22,986 nucleotides of DNA. Origin: JBEOJY01 sp040275305. GTDB lineage: Bacteria; Pseudomonadota; Alphaproteobacteria; UBA9219. This document shows, in pieces, positions 1 to 7,174 of the stretch. Numbering within the stretch: the first letter of the stretch is position 1; every line of letters begins with the position of its first letter. The position numbers and the translations under genes were made by a program. The notes under the pieces were generated by a model. It searched no databases. It saw nothing but the letters and a program-made list of their open reading frames with translations, and was not told where the DNA came from. The stretch is taken from the NCBI GenBank assembly GCA_040275305.1, contig JBEOJY010000043.1, forward strand, positions 1-22,986, given 5' to 3'.

Positions 1-87
1 TGCTTGCGACAGGCGCTCCTGAGACCAATCAAGCAAAGCCCTTGCCGCCTTCATTTGACGGTTTGTAATTTCATTTCCTTTTTTCAC
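1..87 (-). CDS. HTH (XRE-like) transcriptional regulator, N-terminal fragment
   Basis: This is the 5' end of a gene running off the left edge; 29 codons are visible. The translated start contains MKAARALLDWSQERLSQA, which resembles helix 1-2 of XRE/Cro-type helix-turn-helix domains (ALLDWSQERL is the typical pattern before the recognition helix). I chose the GTG at 85-87 because GGAG lies 7 bases upstream of it on the minus strand (95-98). An in-frame ATG at 52-54 is the alternative but has no clear ribosome binding site. A DNA-binding role is inferred from this short stretch only; the ligand, targets and full length are not visible. Confidence 0.6.
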   Translation of the reverse strand, partial: MKKGNEITNRQMKAARALLDWSQERLSQA

Positions 88-120
88 TTCATTTCTCCAA
101 AAATTTAATACCAGTTAATA

Positions 121-126
121 ATTATA
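121..126 (-). promoter_or_regulatory. Possible -10 box for the HTH gene
   Basis: On the minus strand these bases read TATAAT, a perfect -10 match, about 34 bases upstream of the GTG start. No convincing -35 at 16-18 bases was found. The box overlaps the outer end of the palindromic element at 125-359. An imperfect inverted repeat (CCAAC ... GTTGG, 131-149) lies just upstream and could be an operator or simply the element terminus. Confidence 0.3.
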
Positions 127-359
127 TACTCCAACCTCTCAAGAGTTGGCAAAAATCCACCGATAGCAAGGCGTCACGCCCGTCCCCGCCTCCGCGAGGA
201 CAGGCTCCGGCGGGTGTCCATCACCCGATGTTGAGAACAAGCGCCAATATGCAAGTGATGCGCCTGCGTCGAGATGAGGTGATGGACAGCCGCCTGCGCG
301 GGTGTGACGCCGCGCTGTGGGGCATCATTTTGCCCACTCTATCACGCGCGATGGGTATA
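125..359. repeat. Palindromic MITE-like element, TATAC-end family, copy 1
   Basis: The left end reads TATACT then ...AAGAGTTGGCAAAA. The reverse complement of the right end reads TATACCCATCGCGCG...AGAGTGGGCAAAA. Inside are matching arms: GGCGTCACGCCCG at about 170-182 against CGGGTGTGACGCC at about 299-311, and GTCCATCACC near 216-225 against GGTGATGGAC near 277-286. The core carries the GC-rich motif CGTCCCCGCCTCCGCGAGGA, which recurs at 3590-3609. There is no coding capacity. The ends match the elements at 7042, 12181 and 18985. Confidence 0.7.
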
Positions 360-528
360 CATTGTTTTATTAGAACAACAAGTTGGCCGTTTTGATGGAT
401 TGGTTTTACTGCTTATTGGGGTTGTTTTTTGCTTATTGCCAAAAGATCCAATTATCGTTCATGATGCGAATCGCCTTTTAGATCCTTGCGTTCATCAATA
501 CTTCACTTTGTTGCCATGAGGACGTTCC
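360..528. other. AT-rich intergenic stretch upstream of the DsbA-like gene
   Basis: This lies between the palindromic element and the plus-strand thioredoxin-fold gene. A 71-codon open frame crosses it (304-519), but it starts inside the palindromic element, has no ribosome binding site and resembles no family I know. I treat it as non-coding. It presumably holds the promoter of the downstream gene, but I could not pick convincing -35/-10 boxes. Confidence 0.4.
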
Positions 529-1227
529 ATGAGAACCCATACCGCACTGGTCGTTTCGCATCGCCTGAACAATTGCACACGGATGCTGGGCGTGGCTGCG
601 CTTGTGCTTATGCTGTTTGTCGCTGTGTTCGCCACGTCTTCCCATGCGCTGTCCGGCAAGCCGAAAACGCCAGCAGATGCCCCTGCGGCGGCGGCGGGCG
701 TTCCTGAGCGCGTTCTTGGCAAAGCCAATGCTCCCGTCACCTTGGAGGAATTTGCCTCGCTGACCTGCTCTCACTGCGCGGATTTCTATACCCATACGTT
801 GCCAGAGCTAGAGAAGCGTTACGTTGACACGGGCAAAGTGAAAATTATTTTTCGTGACTTCCCGCTCGACGGCACAGGGCTTAAAGCGGCGGCGATTGCG
901 CGTTGCATGCCTGCGGAACAGTATTATCCCTTTATTGCCACGCTTTATAAAAATCTGATGGCGTGGTCTATGTCTCCTAATCCCGAAGAAGTTCTGGCGC
1001 AGTATGCGAAGCTTGGTGGCCTGTCCGCTGATAAGGCAAAATCATGTTTGTCGGACAATGCGATGTTCGATGCGATCATAGCGGTTCGCAACAAGGCAAC
1101 TGAAGCCTATGGCATTGAGGCTACGCCTGTTTTCATTCTGAACGGCGGCGTAGAGAAAATTCAGGGCGCGAAGTCGCTTGATGAATTCGTCGCCGCGATA
1201 GAGCGCGTTTCTGCGGCGAAGAAGTAG
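529..1227 (+). CDS. DsbA-like thiol:disulfide oxidoreductase (Thioredoxin_4 type), exported
   Basis: The 232-residue protein has an N-terminal hydrophobic segment (about 19-37, ending SSHA) that acts as signal peptide or anchor, a short Ala/Pro-rich linker, and a thioredoxin fold. The active site is C80-S-H-C83 in the context FASLTCSHCADFY. The cis-proline loop is ATP-V at about 198-201, in the context GIEATPVFILNG. This layout is typical of the BdbD/DsbA-like proteins common in alphaproteobacteria, which oxidise or isomerise periplasmic disulfides. The ATG at 529 has GAGGA at 518-522, spaced 6 bases; M19 is an alternative internal start. The gene is monocistronic and converges on argD. The family assignment is firm, but the substrates and whether it is an oxidase or isomerase are unknown. 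Confidence 0.9.
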   Translation: MRTHTALVVSHRLNNCTRMLGVAALVLMLFVAVFATSSHALSGKPKTPADAPAAAAGVPERVLGKANAPVTLEEFASLTCSHCADFYTHTLPELEKRYVDTGKVKIIFRDFPLDGTGLKAAAIARCMPAEQYYPFIATLYKNLMAWSMSPNPEEVLAQYAKLGGLSADKAKSCLSDNAMFDAIIAVRNKATEAYGIEATPVFILNGGVEKIQGAKSLDEFVAAIERVSAAKK

Positions 1228-1279
1228 CGGCCTGTCTCTCAGTAACTCCCAAGGAGGGGGCCGACCAGCAAGGATGGCG

Positions 1280-1310
1280 TGATTCCCTTCCCCTTGCGGG
1301 GAGGGAATCA
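1280..1310. terminator. GC-rich hairpin between convergent dsbA-like gene and argD
   Basis: TGATTCCC...TTGC...GGGAATCA forms a near-perfect palindrome with a TTGC loop. It lies 53 bases after the DsbA-like stop and about 40 bases beyond the argD stop, so it could terminate both convergent transcripts, although no T-run follows on either strand. The core sequence is the same as in the elements at 7089-7125 and 12229-12398, so it is also a repeat core. It lacks the outer TATAC ends seen in those copies. Confidence 0.55.
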
Positions 1311-1351
1311 GGCAGCGCTTGCGGCATGGAAATTCGTCACGCTTTACAAGC

Positions 1352-2545
1352 TCATGCAAACTTTTGCGCGACGCGGTTAATGATAGCGACGGCCTCGTCA
1401 ATTTGCGCTTCCGTGACGATTAAGGCTGGCAGGAAGCGTACGACATTGTCGCTTGCTCCCAGCGCCAGCAGCTTTTCTGCTCGCAAAGCCCGGATAATCT
1501 CCAGATTGTTTGGACCACAGACGAGTCCACGCATAAGGCCCTTGCCACGGACTTCTTTGAAGACGGTCGGATGTTTTTGCCGGAGCGTTTCAAATTGCTT
1601 GCCGAGGTAGGCTCCTGCGCGTTGGACGGAGTCGAGAAAGCCTGACGCAGTCATGACGTCTAGAACGGCGTTGCCGACGGCGACCGCAATAGGGTTGCCA
1701 CCATAGGTCGTACCGTGCGTGCCGACGACCATACCTTGCGCGGCTTTGGCTGTGGCCAGACAGGCTCCGATGGGGTAGCCGTTGCCGAGGGCTTTGGCGA
1801 CGCACATCACATCAGGGGTCACTCCTGTCCATTCATGCGCGAAGAGCTTACCGGTGCGGCTCATACCACACTGCACTTCGTCAAACACGAGCAACAGGCC
1901 GTGTTGATCGCAAACGGCCCGGAGCTGGCGCAGGAATTCCGGTGAACAGACTTTCATGCCGCCGTCGCCTTGCACCGGCTCGATGACGATTCCGGCGGTT
2001 TCCTCGGTGATGGCCGCCTTAACGGCGTCGATGTTTTCCCAAGCGACGAGATCAAAGCCCGGCATCATGGGGCCGAAACCCTTGACCATTTTATCGGTCT
2101 TAGCGGCGGCAATGGCGGCCAACGTGCGGCCATGGAAGCAGCCTTCAAAACTTATCATCCTGTAACGCTGGGGCTGGCCGATGGCGCTTTGGTATTTGCG
2201 CACAACCTTCATTGAGCATTCCCAGGCCTCGACGCCGGAATTCTGGAAAAAGACGGTGTCGGCGAAGGTGAGATCGACCAAACGTTGCGCAAGCTTGTCG
2301 CCGCCATGCAAATTAAAGATATTCGACGTAATCCAGAGCTTCTCAGCCTGCGCTTTCAGCGCTTTAACGAGATAGGGATGCGCGTGGCCAAGTCCCGTCA
2401 CCGCTATGCCGCCTATGAAATCGAGGTAGCGTTCGCCTTTGTCATCATAGAGGTAGCACCCCTCCCCGCGTTCAAAATAGATATCCGCGCGGGCGTAAAC
2501 GGGCATCAAGGGAGATATCTTTGCCATTTCGGCTGGAGCAGTCAT
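1352..2545 (-). CDS. argD: Acetylornithine aminotransferase (class III, PLP-dependent)
   Basis: The 397 residues match the usual ArgD length. Class III aminotransferase landmarks appear in order: FIGGIAVTGLGHAHP (about 43-57), NSGVEAWE (102-109), the FHGRT phosphate-site loop (137-141), FDEVQCGMSRTG with PLP-contacting D222 (221-232), K251 in CVAKALGNGYP as the Schiff-base lysine, and GTTYGGNP (278-285). It interconverts N-acetylglutamate semialdehyde and N-acetylornithine in arginine synthesis and may also act on succinyldiaminopimelate. The ATG at 2543-2545 follows a GGAAAGGA box. It lies 28 bases downstream of the ABC permease on the same strand, suggesting co-transcription. NSGVEAWE departs slightly from the more usual NSGAEAxE. 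AstC-type paralogues are the main alternative. Confidence 0.92.
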   Translation of the reverse strand: MTAPAEMAKISPLMPVYARADIYFERGEGCYLYDDKGERYLDFIGGIAVTGLGHAHPYLVKALKAQAEKLWITSNIFNLHGGDKLAQRLVDLTFADTVFFQNSGVEAWECSMKVVRKYQSAIGQPQRYRMISFEGCFHGRTLAAIAAAKTDKMVKGFGPMMPGFDLVAWENIDAVKAAITEETAGIVIEPVQGDGGMKVCSPEFLRQLRAVCDQHGLLLVFDEVQCGMSRTGKLFAHEWTGVTPDVMCVAKALGNGYPIGACLATAKAAQGMVVGTHGTTYGGNPIAVAVGNAVLDVMTASGFLDSVQRAGAYLGKQFETLRQKHPTVFKEVRGKGLMRGLVCGPNNLEIIRALRAEKLLALGASDNVVRFLPALIVTEAQIDEAVAIINRVAQKFA

Positions 2546-2573
2546 TACGCGCTATCCTTTCCATAAAATATAT

Positions 2574-3419
2574 CTACGATTTAAGCTTATAGCCCGTCGC
2601 GAACATGATGTACGCCCCAACGGACAACGCCAGATTGCACACGGCAAGAACAATCACACCGATTAACAGGTTCCCATCCTGATGGCCGGTAAAACCATAG
2701 CGAAATCCATCAATCATGTAAAAGAATGGATTCATGCGGCAAATTGTGGCCCATATTGGGGGTAAGCTCGATGTTTCGTAGAAAGTCCCCGACAGGAATG
2801 TCGCGGGCATGATGATGAAGTTTTGCAGCGCGGCGATGTGGTCGAATTTGGACGACCAAATGCCGCCAACCAGTCCTAGCAACGCCATCATCATCGAGCC
2901 CATAATAGCATGATAAATAATATAGGCGGGATGCATGCCTGAAATATCGGTGAAGGCCGCGAGGCACAACAGGCAGACGGTCCCTACCGCCAAGCCACGC
3001 GCGACTCCGCCGATTGTGAAGCCGAGCGTCAATTCCAGCGGAGACAAGGGCGGCATCAGCAGATCGACAATGTTGCCCTGAACCTTCGCGATGAGCAGAG
3101 AGCTTGAGGTGTTGGCAAAAGCGTTCTGCGCTATCGCCATCATGATCAAGCCGGGCGCAAGGAAAGTCAGGAACGGCGTGGAGCCTATCGTTTTGCTTTC
3201 GCCGCCGAAGGCGAGCGCAAAGACAGCGTAATACAGCAAAGTCGTGACCGCTGGGGACAGAATCGTTTGAACATGGACTTTCAGGAAGCGTCCAGTTTCG
3301 CGGCAGGTGAGAACCCAAAACCCCAGCCAGTTCATCATTCCGAATCGGCGCGGACGCGGTTTCGAGGCGTAGCCTGTCGCTGAGGATTCTGGTAGAGGCG
3401 GGGCAAGTATTTTGACCAT
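2574..3419 (-). CDS. ABC-2 type transporter permease
   Basis: This is an integral membrane protein with about six hydrophobic segments. It has the ABC2_membrane pattern seen in YadH/NodJ-like permeases: a start like NWLGFWVLTCRETGRFLKV, then SPAVTTLLYYAVFALAFGG, and a conserved late loop FLSGTFYETSSLP followed by NPFFYMIDGFRYGF. It probably exports a polysaccharide, lipid or drug with an ABC ATPase, but no ATPase gene is adjacent in this window. The start is uncertain. A TTG at 3453-3455 extends it to 293 residues, ATG at 3417-3419 gives 281, and two ATGs near 3335-3338 would begin at the conserved MNWLGFW. None has a strong ribosome binding site; I chose the first ATG. Confidence 0.85.
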   Translation of the reverse strand: MVKILAPPLPESSATGYASKPRPRRFGMMNWLGFWVLTCRETGRFLKVHVQTILSPAVTTLLYYAVFALAFGGESKTIGSTPFLTFLAPGLIMMAIAQNAFANTSSSLLIAKVQGNIVDLLMPPLSPLELTLGFTIGGVARGLAVGTVCLLCLAAFTDISGMHPAYIIYHAIMGSMMMALLGLVGGIWSSKFDHIAALQNFIIMPATFLSGTFYETSSLPPIWATICRMNPFFYMIDGFRYGFTGHQDGNLLIGVIVLAVCNLALSVGAYIMFATGYKLKS

Positions 3420-3475
3420 GCGCACACTGTGCGTCGCCAGATGGCCGCGCGTCAAGCGGCGCGTGAAATCTTTAT

Positions 3476-3688
3476 CTAGCAGTCTGCTGAAAAACCATCA
3501 GGAAGGCACAAAAACCAAATGGGACACCCGCCTTCGCGGGTGTGACGGCGCTTGTTGAGGGGGATTTCTCAATAAAAACAGACGTCATGCCCGTCCCCGC
3601 CTCCGCGAGGACAGGCTCCGGCGGGCATCCCATTTTCTTTTTCTATAAACATGAGCGCTTCCAAAAACGTTTTTCAGCAGACTGCTAG
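3476..3688. repeat. Inverted-repeat element with CTAGCAGTCTGCTGAAAAAC ends, copy 1
   Basis: Perfect 20-base terminal inverted repeats lie at 3476-3495 and 3669-3688. Between them are a second inverted layer (AAATGGGACACCCGCC at about 3518-3533 against GGCGGGCATCCCATTT at about 3620-3635) and the GC-rich core CGTCCCCGCCTCCGCGAGGA (3590-3609) shared with the element at 125-359. It is non-coding. It fills the gap between the chemoreceptor stop (3699) and the permease start, both on the minus strand. Confidence 0.8.
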
Positions 3689-3698
3689 TGGCGATGGC

Positions 3699-4919
3699 TT
3701 ATTTTCTCGCCAGTTCATCCAGCATTTTGTCTAGACAGGCCAGCACTTCCTTTGAGGACTGTTCGACATGCTCGTAGTGCTGCATGCCACTCTGGAGATT
3801 GCCTGTTTCAAAGCATTTGGCCGCTTCGATGCCGTGCGCATGCACTTGCTTGTGGGGTTCCTCGATTTCCTTGAACGCCCTCAACTGGCGATATTTCTCG
3901 ACTTCTTCAGAAGTGGCGCCATGCAGGATTTCATAATACCACTTCCCTAGGCGGCATGCTGTATGGTCCGCCAGTTCAGAAGATTTGACCTGCGTGCGCC
4001 CGCCCGCCATATCAAGCAGTTTCTTCTTCCACAGCAAATGATCCGCTTTGGCCAAATGGATAACTTTGTTGGGAATGTCTTCGGTAGCTAATTTGGCGCG
4101 AAGTCCTTCGATGATGCCGAGCGCCGCATCCCCTTTGTTGACAAGACTTTCCACCGACTCGAGATTGTTGTCTCCTTTGGTTTTGACCACACCGACATTC
4201 TGAGCCAATAAAATGACAGCCTGCTTTTGCTGGGAAATAACTTGCGACAGCTCGCTGACCTGCTGCGAGATCATCGACGAATTGCGGCTAATGTTTCCAA
4301 AATCCTCGCCAACATTGGTCGCCTGCTCCTCGACAGTTTTCATTGTCGCGCGCGAATTCGTGACCGTCGAGAAAACCTCACTGAAAGATTTGTTGAGTTC
4401 TTCGATTTGCTGCTGAATGGTCGTGGTTGCCTCGCGGGTTTGGCGCGACAAGTTTTTTACCTCGCTGGCGACGACAGCGAATCCCTTGCCATGCTCGCCC
4501 GCGCGGGCTGCTTCTATGGTCGCGTTTAAAGACAAAAGGTTGGTTTGTCCTGCAATTTTGGTAATGAGGTCGACGACTTTGCTGAGATTCTCAACGACTG
4601 TCTGGAGGTCCTGAGTGCGCGATAGCACCGTCTCAAAAGATTCCCCCATCGAGCCAATGTGGGATCGTAGATCGTTTAACTTTCTTGTTCCTTCGCTTGT
4701 CAACTTGCTGGATTCCTGCACAGCATCCAGCGACCCGTGAGAGGACGATTCGACTTGCGCGATGGAGGCAGAAATTTGCTCTACCGCACTCGCTATAACC
4801 GCTCCAGCTCCTTGCACCTCGCGCGCTGAACTTACGAGCCCTACGGTCTGGACCCCGCGTTCGACAGCAGACATACTTAGATCTACTATGGATTTTAGTA
4901 ATTCTGTCTGGTTTAGCAT
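3699..4919 (-). CDS. Soluble methyl-accepting chemotaxis protein with C-terminal CZB zinc-binding domain
   Basis: The 406 residues contain no transmembrane segment or periplasmic sensor, so this is a cytoplasmic chemoreceptor. Residues about 30-270 form the MCP signalling coiled coil. The conserved hairpin tip is at about 121-158 (QTNLLSLNATIEAARAGEHG, then GFAVVASEVKNLS) and contacts CheA/CheW. Residues about 285-400 are a chemoreceptor zinc-binding (CZB) domain with H294 in KADHLLWK, C322 in HTACRLGKWYY, and H356 with H360 in PHKQVHAH as the expected zinc ligands. CZB receptors are known to respond to zinc or hypochlorous acid; the ligand here is inferred. The ATG at 4917-4919 has GAGGA upstream. 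No che genes are in the window, so it must act with a chemosensory array encoded elsewhere. Confidence 0.92.
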   Translation of the reverse strand: MLNQTELLKSIVDLSMSAVERGVQTVGLVSSAREVQGAGAVIASAVEQISASIAQVESSSHGSLDAVQESSKLTSEGTRKLNDLRSHIGSMGESFETVLSRTQDLQTVVENLSKVVDLITKIAGQTNLLSLNATIEAARAGEHGKGFAVVASEVKNLSRQTREATTTIQQQIEELNKSFSEVFSTVTNSRATMKTVEEQATNVGEDFGNISRNSSMISQQVSELSQVISQQKQAVILLAQNVGVVKTKGDNNLESVESLVNKGDAALGIIEGLRAKLATEDIPNKVIHLAKADHLLWKKKLLDMAGGRTQVKSSELADHTACRLGKWYYEILHGATSEEVEKYRQLRAFKEIEEPHKQVHAHGIEAAKCFETGNLQSGMQHYEHVEQSSKEVLACLDKMLDELARK

Positions 4920-5166
4920 GGTCAGTCCTCATGTCTAGAATTTATCACTTTTTTTCTTGCACATCTTTTTTTTATTTTGATTCTTATTACAGAAGAAGGT
5001 CAAGTGATTCGAGAACTTACCGCTTGCGAAACGCCGTTGTGTCGTTACACTTCGGCTCTGTACAAATCTTTGAGACTGCGAGAGTCCACATCACTTTCAT
5101 GTCAACCGCTTCATTTTACAAGTTTTTTTTCAACAACTCTGCGCGTCTCTATTTAGCTCACTCCAC
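4920..5166. other. AT-rich intergenic region, divergent from the chemoreceptor
   Basis: No gene was recognised here. It contains poly-T runs and presumably the chemoreceptor promoter on the minus strand; a TTGACC is readable near 5000 but no good -10 pairs with it. I looked in the plus-strand frames for missing upstream parts of the P-type ATPase remnant and found none. Confidence 0.4.
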
Positions 5167-5454
5167 ATGCGGAACGACATCATGTCTATAGGGATTACGG
5201 GAATGGATGCCACGAAGGAAGCGGTCAGTCCGTTCAGACTTGGATTATTATCTAACATGTGGGTCATCTACGGGTCGCTCCTCATGATCGCATTACAATT
5301 CTGCGTCACCCATATCCCCTTGTTTAACGCCATCTTTGAGACAACTCCCCTCAACACATGGGAATGGCTAAAAATCGCCGGAGTTTCTTTACTTGTATTT
5401 CTGATCATCGAAGCGGAAAAGATTCTGAGGCGCGGGCGCAAGAACAAACTTTGA
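5167..5454 (+). pseudogene. Internally deleted P-type cation ATPase remnant
   Basis: The 95 codons combine two separate parts of a P2-type cation ATPase. Residues about 2-20 (RNDIMSIGITGMDATKEAV) resemble the end of the P-domain hinge, normally ...ADIGxAMGITGTDVxKEAA. From about residue 22 (FRLGLLSNMWVIYG) the sequence matches the C-terminal transmembrane bundle, including FCVTHIPLFNAIF, PLNTWEWLKI and a final EAEKILRR. The roughly 150-plus residues usually between these parts, and everything upstream including the DKTGT phosphorylation site, are absent. It therefore cannot be a working pump. A small standalone membrane protein (ATG 5167 or 5182) cannot be excluded, but decay by deletion is the simpler reading. 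It lies just upstream of the gshA-like gene. Confidence 0.7.
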
Positions 5455-5527
5455 CTGGGGCAAGCGCCAATGCTATCGCAGGTTGTCACTTTTCGTATCC
5501 CCCAGATTCCATAACACAAAAATCGCC

Positions 5528-6934
5528 ATGCCCTTTTCTTCCCCATCTCTCGATACGCCCGTCAGCACTGCGCAGGAGCTTGCGGCCTATTTTCAGGGCT
5601 GCGAGAAATCCAAGATAGAATGGAGGATTAGCAGTGCGCACGAGAAATTTCCGTATCATCTGTCCACATTGATGGCAGCGGCCTATGACGAACCGCAGGG
5701 TCTTATGGCCATGCTGACGGGGTTGCAAGATTATGGCTGGCGTCCCGTTTGCGAACATGGGCAGATTACAGGGCTTACGCGCGCCCATGCGCGCATAACG
5801 CTGGAGCCAGGAGGGCAAGTCCGCTTTAACAGTTCGCCGATGGTGACATTGCATGAGCTTGCGGCTGAGGTCGACCAGCACTTGCATGAAGTCGATGAAA
5901 TCAGCGCACCTCTGGAACTTGGCTTTCTGGGGATGGGGTTTCATCCGATCGCGACAAGCGATGAAATTCCTTGGGCGCCGACAGGGACGGCTCGCGTTCT
6001 GCTTGCTTCGGAGCGCGCGCAACTTCCCGTGAATCTGGATGTCACGCGCCGATGCTGCGCGGCGCATGTGAGCCTCGATTACGCGGACGAAACCGACATG
6101 GTTAAGAAGTTTCGCGCTGCGTTGATGTTAGAGCCAGTCGTCAATGCCTTATTTGCCTCCTCGCCTTTTGTCGAGGGCAAACCCTGCGGCGTCAACAGCC
6201 AACGCGCTGCGCTGCGTGCCAAGGCTTCTCCGGAAAGATTTGGCATTCCGTACTGCGTTTTCGAGGAAGGGTTTGGTTATGAGCGCTACGTTGAGTACGC
6301 GCTTGATATTCCTCTGGGGTGGGTCGTCCATGAGGGGCGAGAAATTTCTTGCGGAGCGCAAACATTCCGCGATTATCTTGACGGCAAGCTTCAAGCTATG
6401 CCGCGCCAGCGGCCTACGCTTAGGGACTGGGTCGCGCATCTGGAGCGGATTTACACTGACACTCGCTTGACGGGAACGCTTGATTTGTGCGGCGCAGATA
6501 GTGGCGACGCCGAAATGCTGTTGGCTTTGCCGAGCCTATGGACGGGGTTGTTGTACGATGATTCCGTGCGCGAATCCGTCTGGTCGCTTGTTAGCAACTG
6601 GACAACCGAAGAGCATTTGGCCCTGCGCGAAGATGCTATTCAGATCGGGCTACGCGCGGAGATTCGCGGACGGCCTTTGACGGACACGGCGGAAATCCTT
6701 CTTAAGCATGCGCAGACGGGTTTGCGTCGTCGCACGCATCGCTTGCACGAAGGCGCGGACGAGTCTCGCTATCTCGGCATTCTGTTCAACATGTTGGAAG
6801 TGGAGCAAAACCGTTCCGATCAACTGCTTATGCATTACGCGCACTTCAAGGACTTCAGCATGCGCAGCGTTTTCGATGTTTGCCGCCTAAAGCCTCCGCC
6901 TGTTGAGGGAAAAGATGAAGAACTTACCTATTAG
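5528..6934 (+). CDS. gshA: Glutamate-cysteine ligase-like protein (GCS2, plant/alphaproteobacterial type), diverged
   Basis: From the ATG at 5528 this is 468 residues, close to the family's usual size. A TTG at 5483 adds 15 residues without better support. Landmarks of the GCS2 family include WRISSAHEKF (32-41), LEPGGQ (92-97), LGFLGMGFHP (131-140), SPFVEGKP (212-219), GFGYERYVEYALD (248-260), PTLRDW (296-301) and GAD (322-324). The enzyme makes gamma-glutamylcysteine, the first step of glutathione synthesis. Several positions differ from the consensus as I recall it. TEHEKF has become SAHEKF; the K/RY-IM...YM stretch before the NLDF-like strand is replaced; and LEMRGAD reads LDLCGAD. Activity is therefore uncertain, and it may be a paralogue with another amine or amino-acid substrate. 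Confidence 0.85.
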   Translation: MPFSSPSLDTPVSTAQELAAYFQGCEKSKIEWRISSAHEKFPYHLSTLMAAAYDEPQGLMAMLTGLQDYGWRPVCEHGQITGLTRAHARITLEPGGQVRFNSSPMVTLHELAAEVDQHLHEVDEISAPLELGFLGMGFHPIATSDEIPWAPTGTARVLLASERAQLPVNLDVTRRCCAAHVSLDYADETDMVKKFRAALMLEPVVNALFASSPFVEGKPCGVNSQRAALRAKASPERFGIPYCVFEEGFGYERYVEYALDIPLGWVVHEGREISCGAQTFRDYLDGKLQAMPRQRPTLRDWVAHLERIYTDTRLTGTLDLCGADSGDAEMLLALPSLWTGLLYDDSVRESVWSLVSNWTTEEHLALREDAIQIGLRAEIRGRPLTDTAEILLKHAQTGLRRRTHRLHEGADESRYLGILFNMLEVEQNRSDQLLMHYAHFKDFSMRSVFDVCRLKPPPVEGKDEELTY

Positions 6935-7041
6935 CGGCTACCCTGCTCTATTCTAACATCCTTCGTGGTTCTGCTTTATTTTCCATAGATTTATTGGTAT
7001 TGTGTTTATCTCTTATCAATAATTCAATTATTTGAGCTTTA

Positions 7042-7173
7042 TATACTAATCGCACATGAAGTGTTGGCAAGATCTTACCGCAAGGCCGACGTGATTCCCT
7101 CCCCCTTGCGGGGAGGGAATCACGTTGTGCCATTTTCACGTGCATTTTCAACTCTTGAACTGTAACGAGTATA
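7042..7173. repeat. Palindromic MITE-like element, TATAC-end family, copy 2
   Basis: The left end reads TATACTAATCGCACATGAAG then TGTTGGCAAG. The reverse complement of the right end reads TATACTCGTTACAGTTCAAG then AGTTGAAAA, so the ends are imperfect inverted repeats. The core at 7089-7125 is a perfect palindrome (ACGTGATTCCCTCCCCC, TTGC-type loop, reverse arm) and would form a very stable hairpin. It lies after gshA, for which the hairpin could act as terminator. Its right end abuts the start codon of the next gene at 7175. Confidence 0.75.
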
Positions 7174-7174
7174 T

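Noticed and set aside
304..519. 71-codon open frame upstream of the DsbA-like gene
   Set aside because: It begins inside a palindromic element, has no ribosome binding site, and its translation resembles no protein family.
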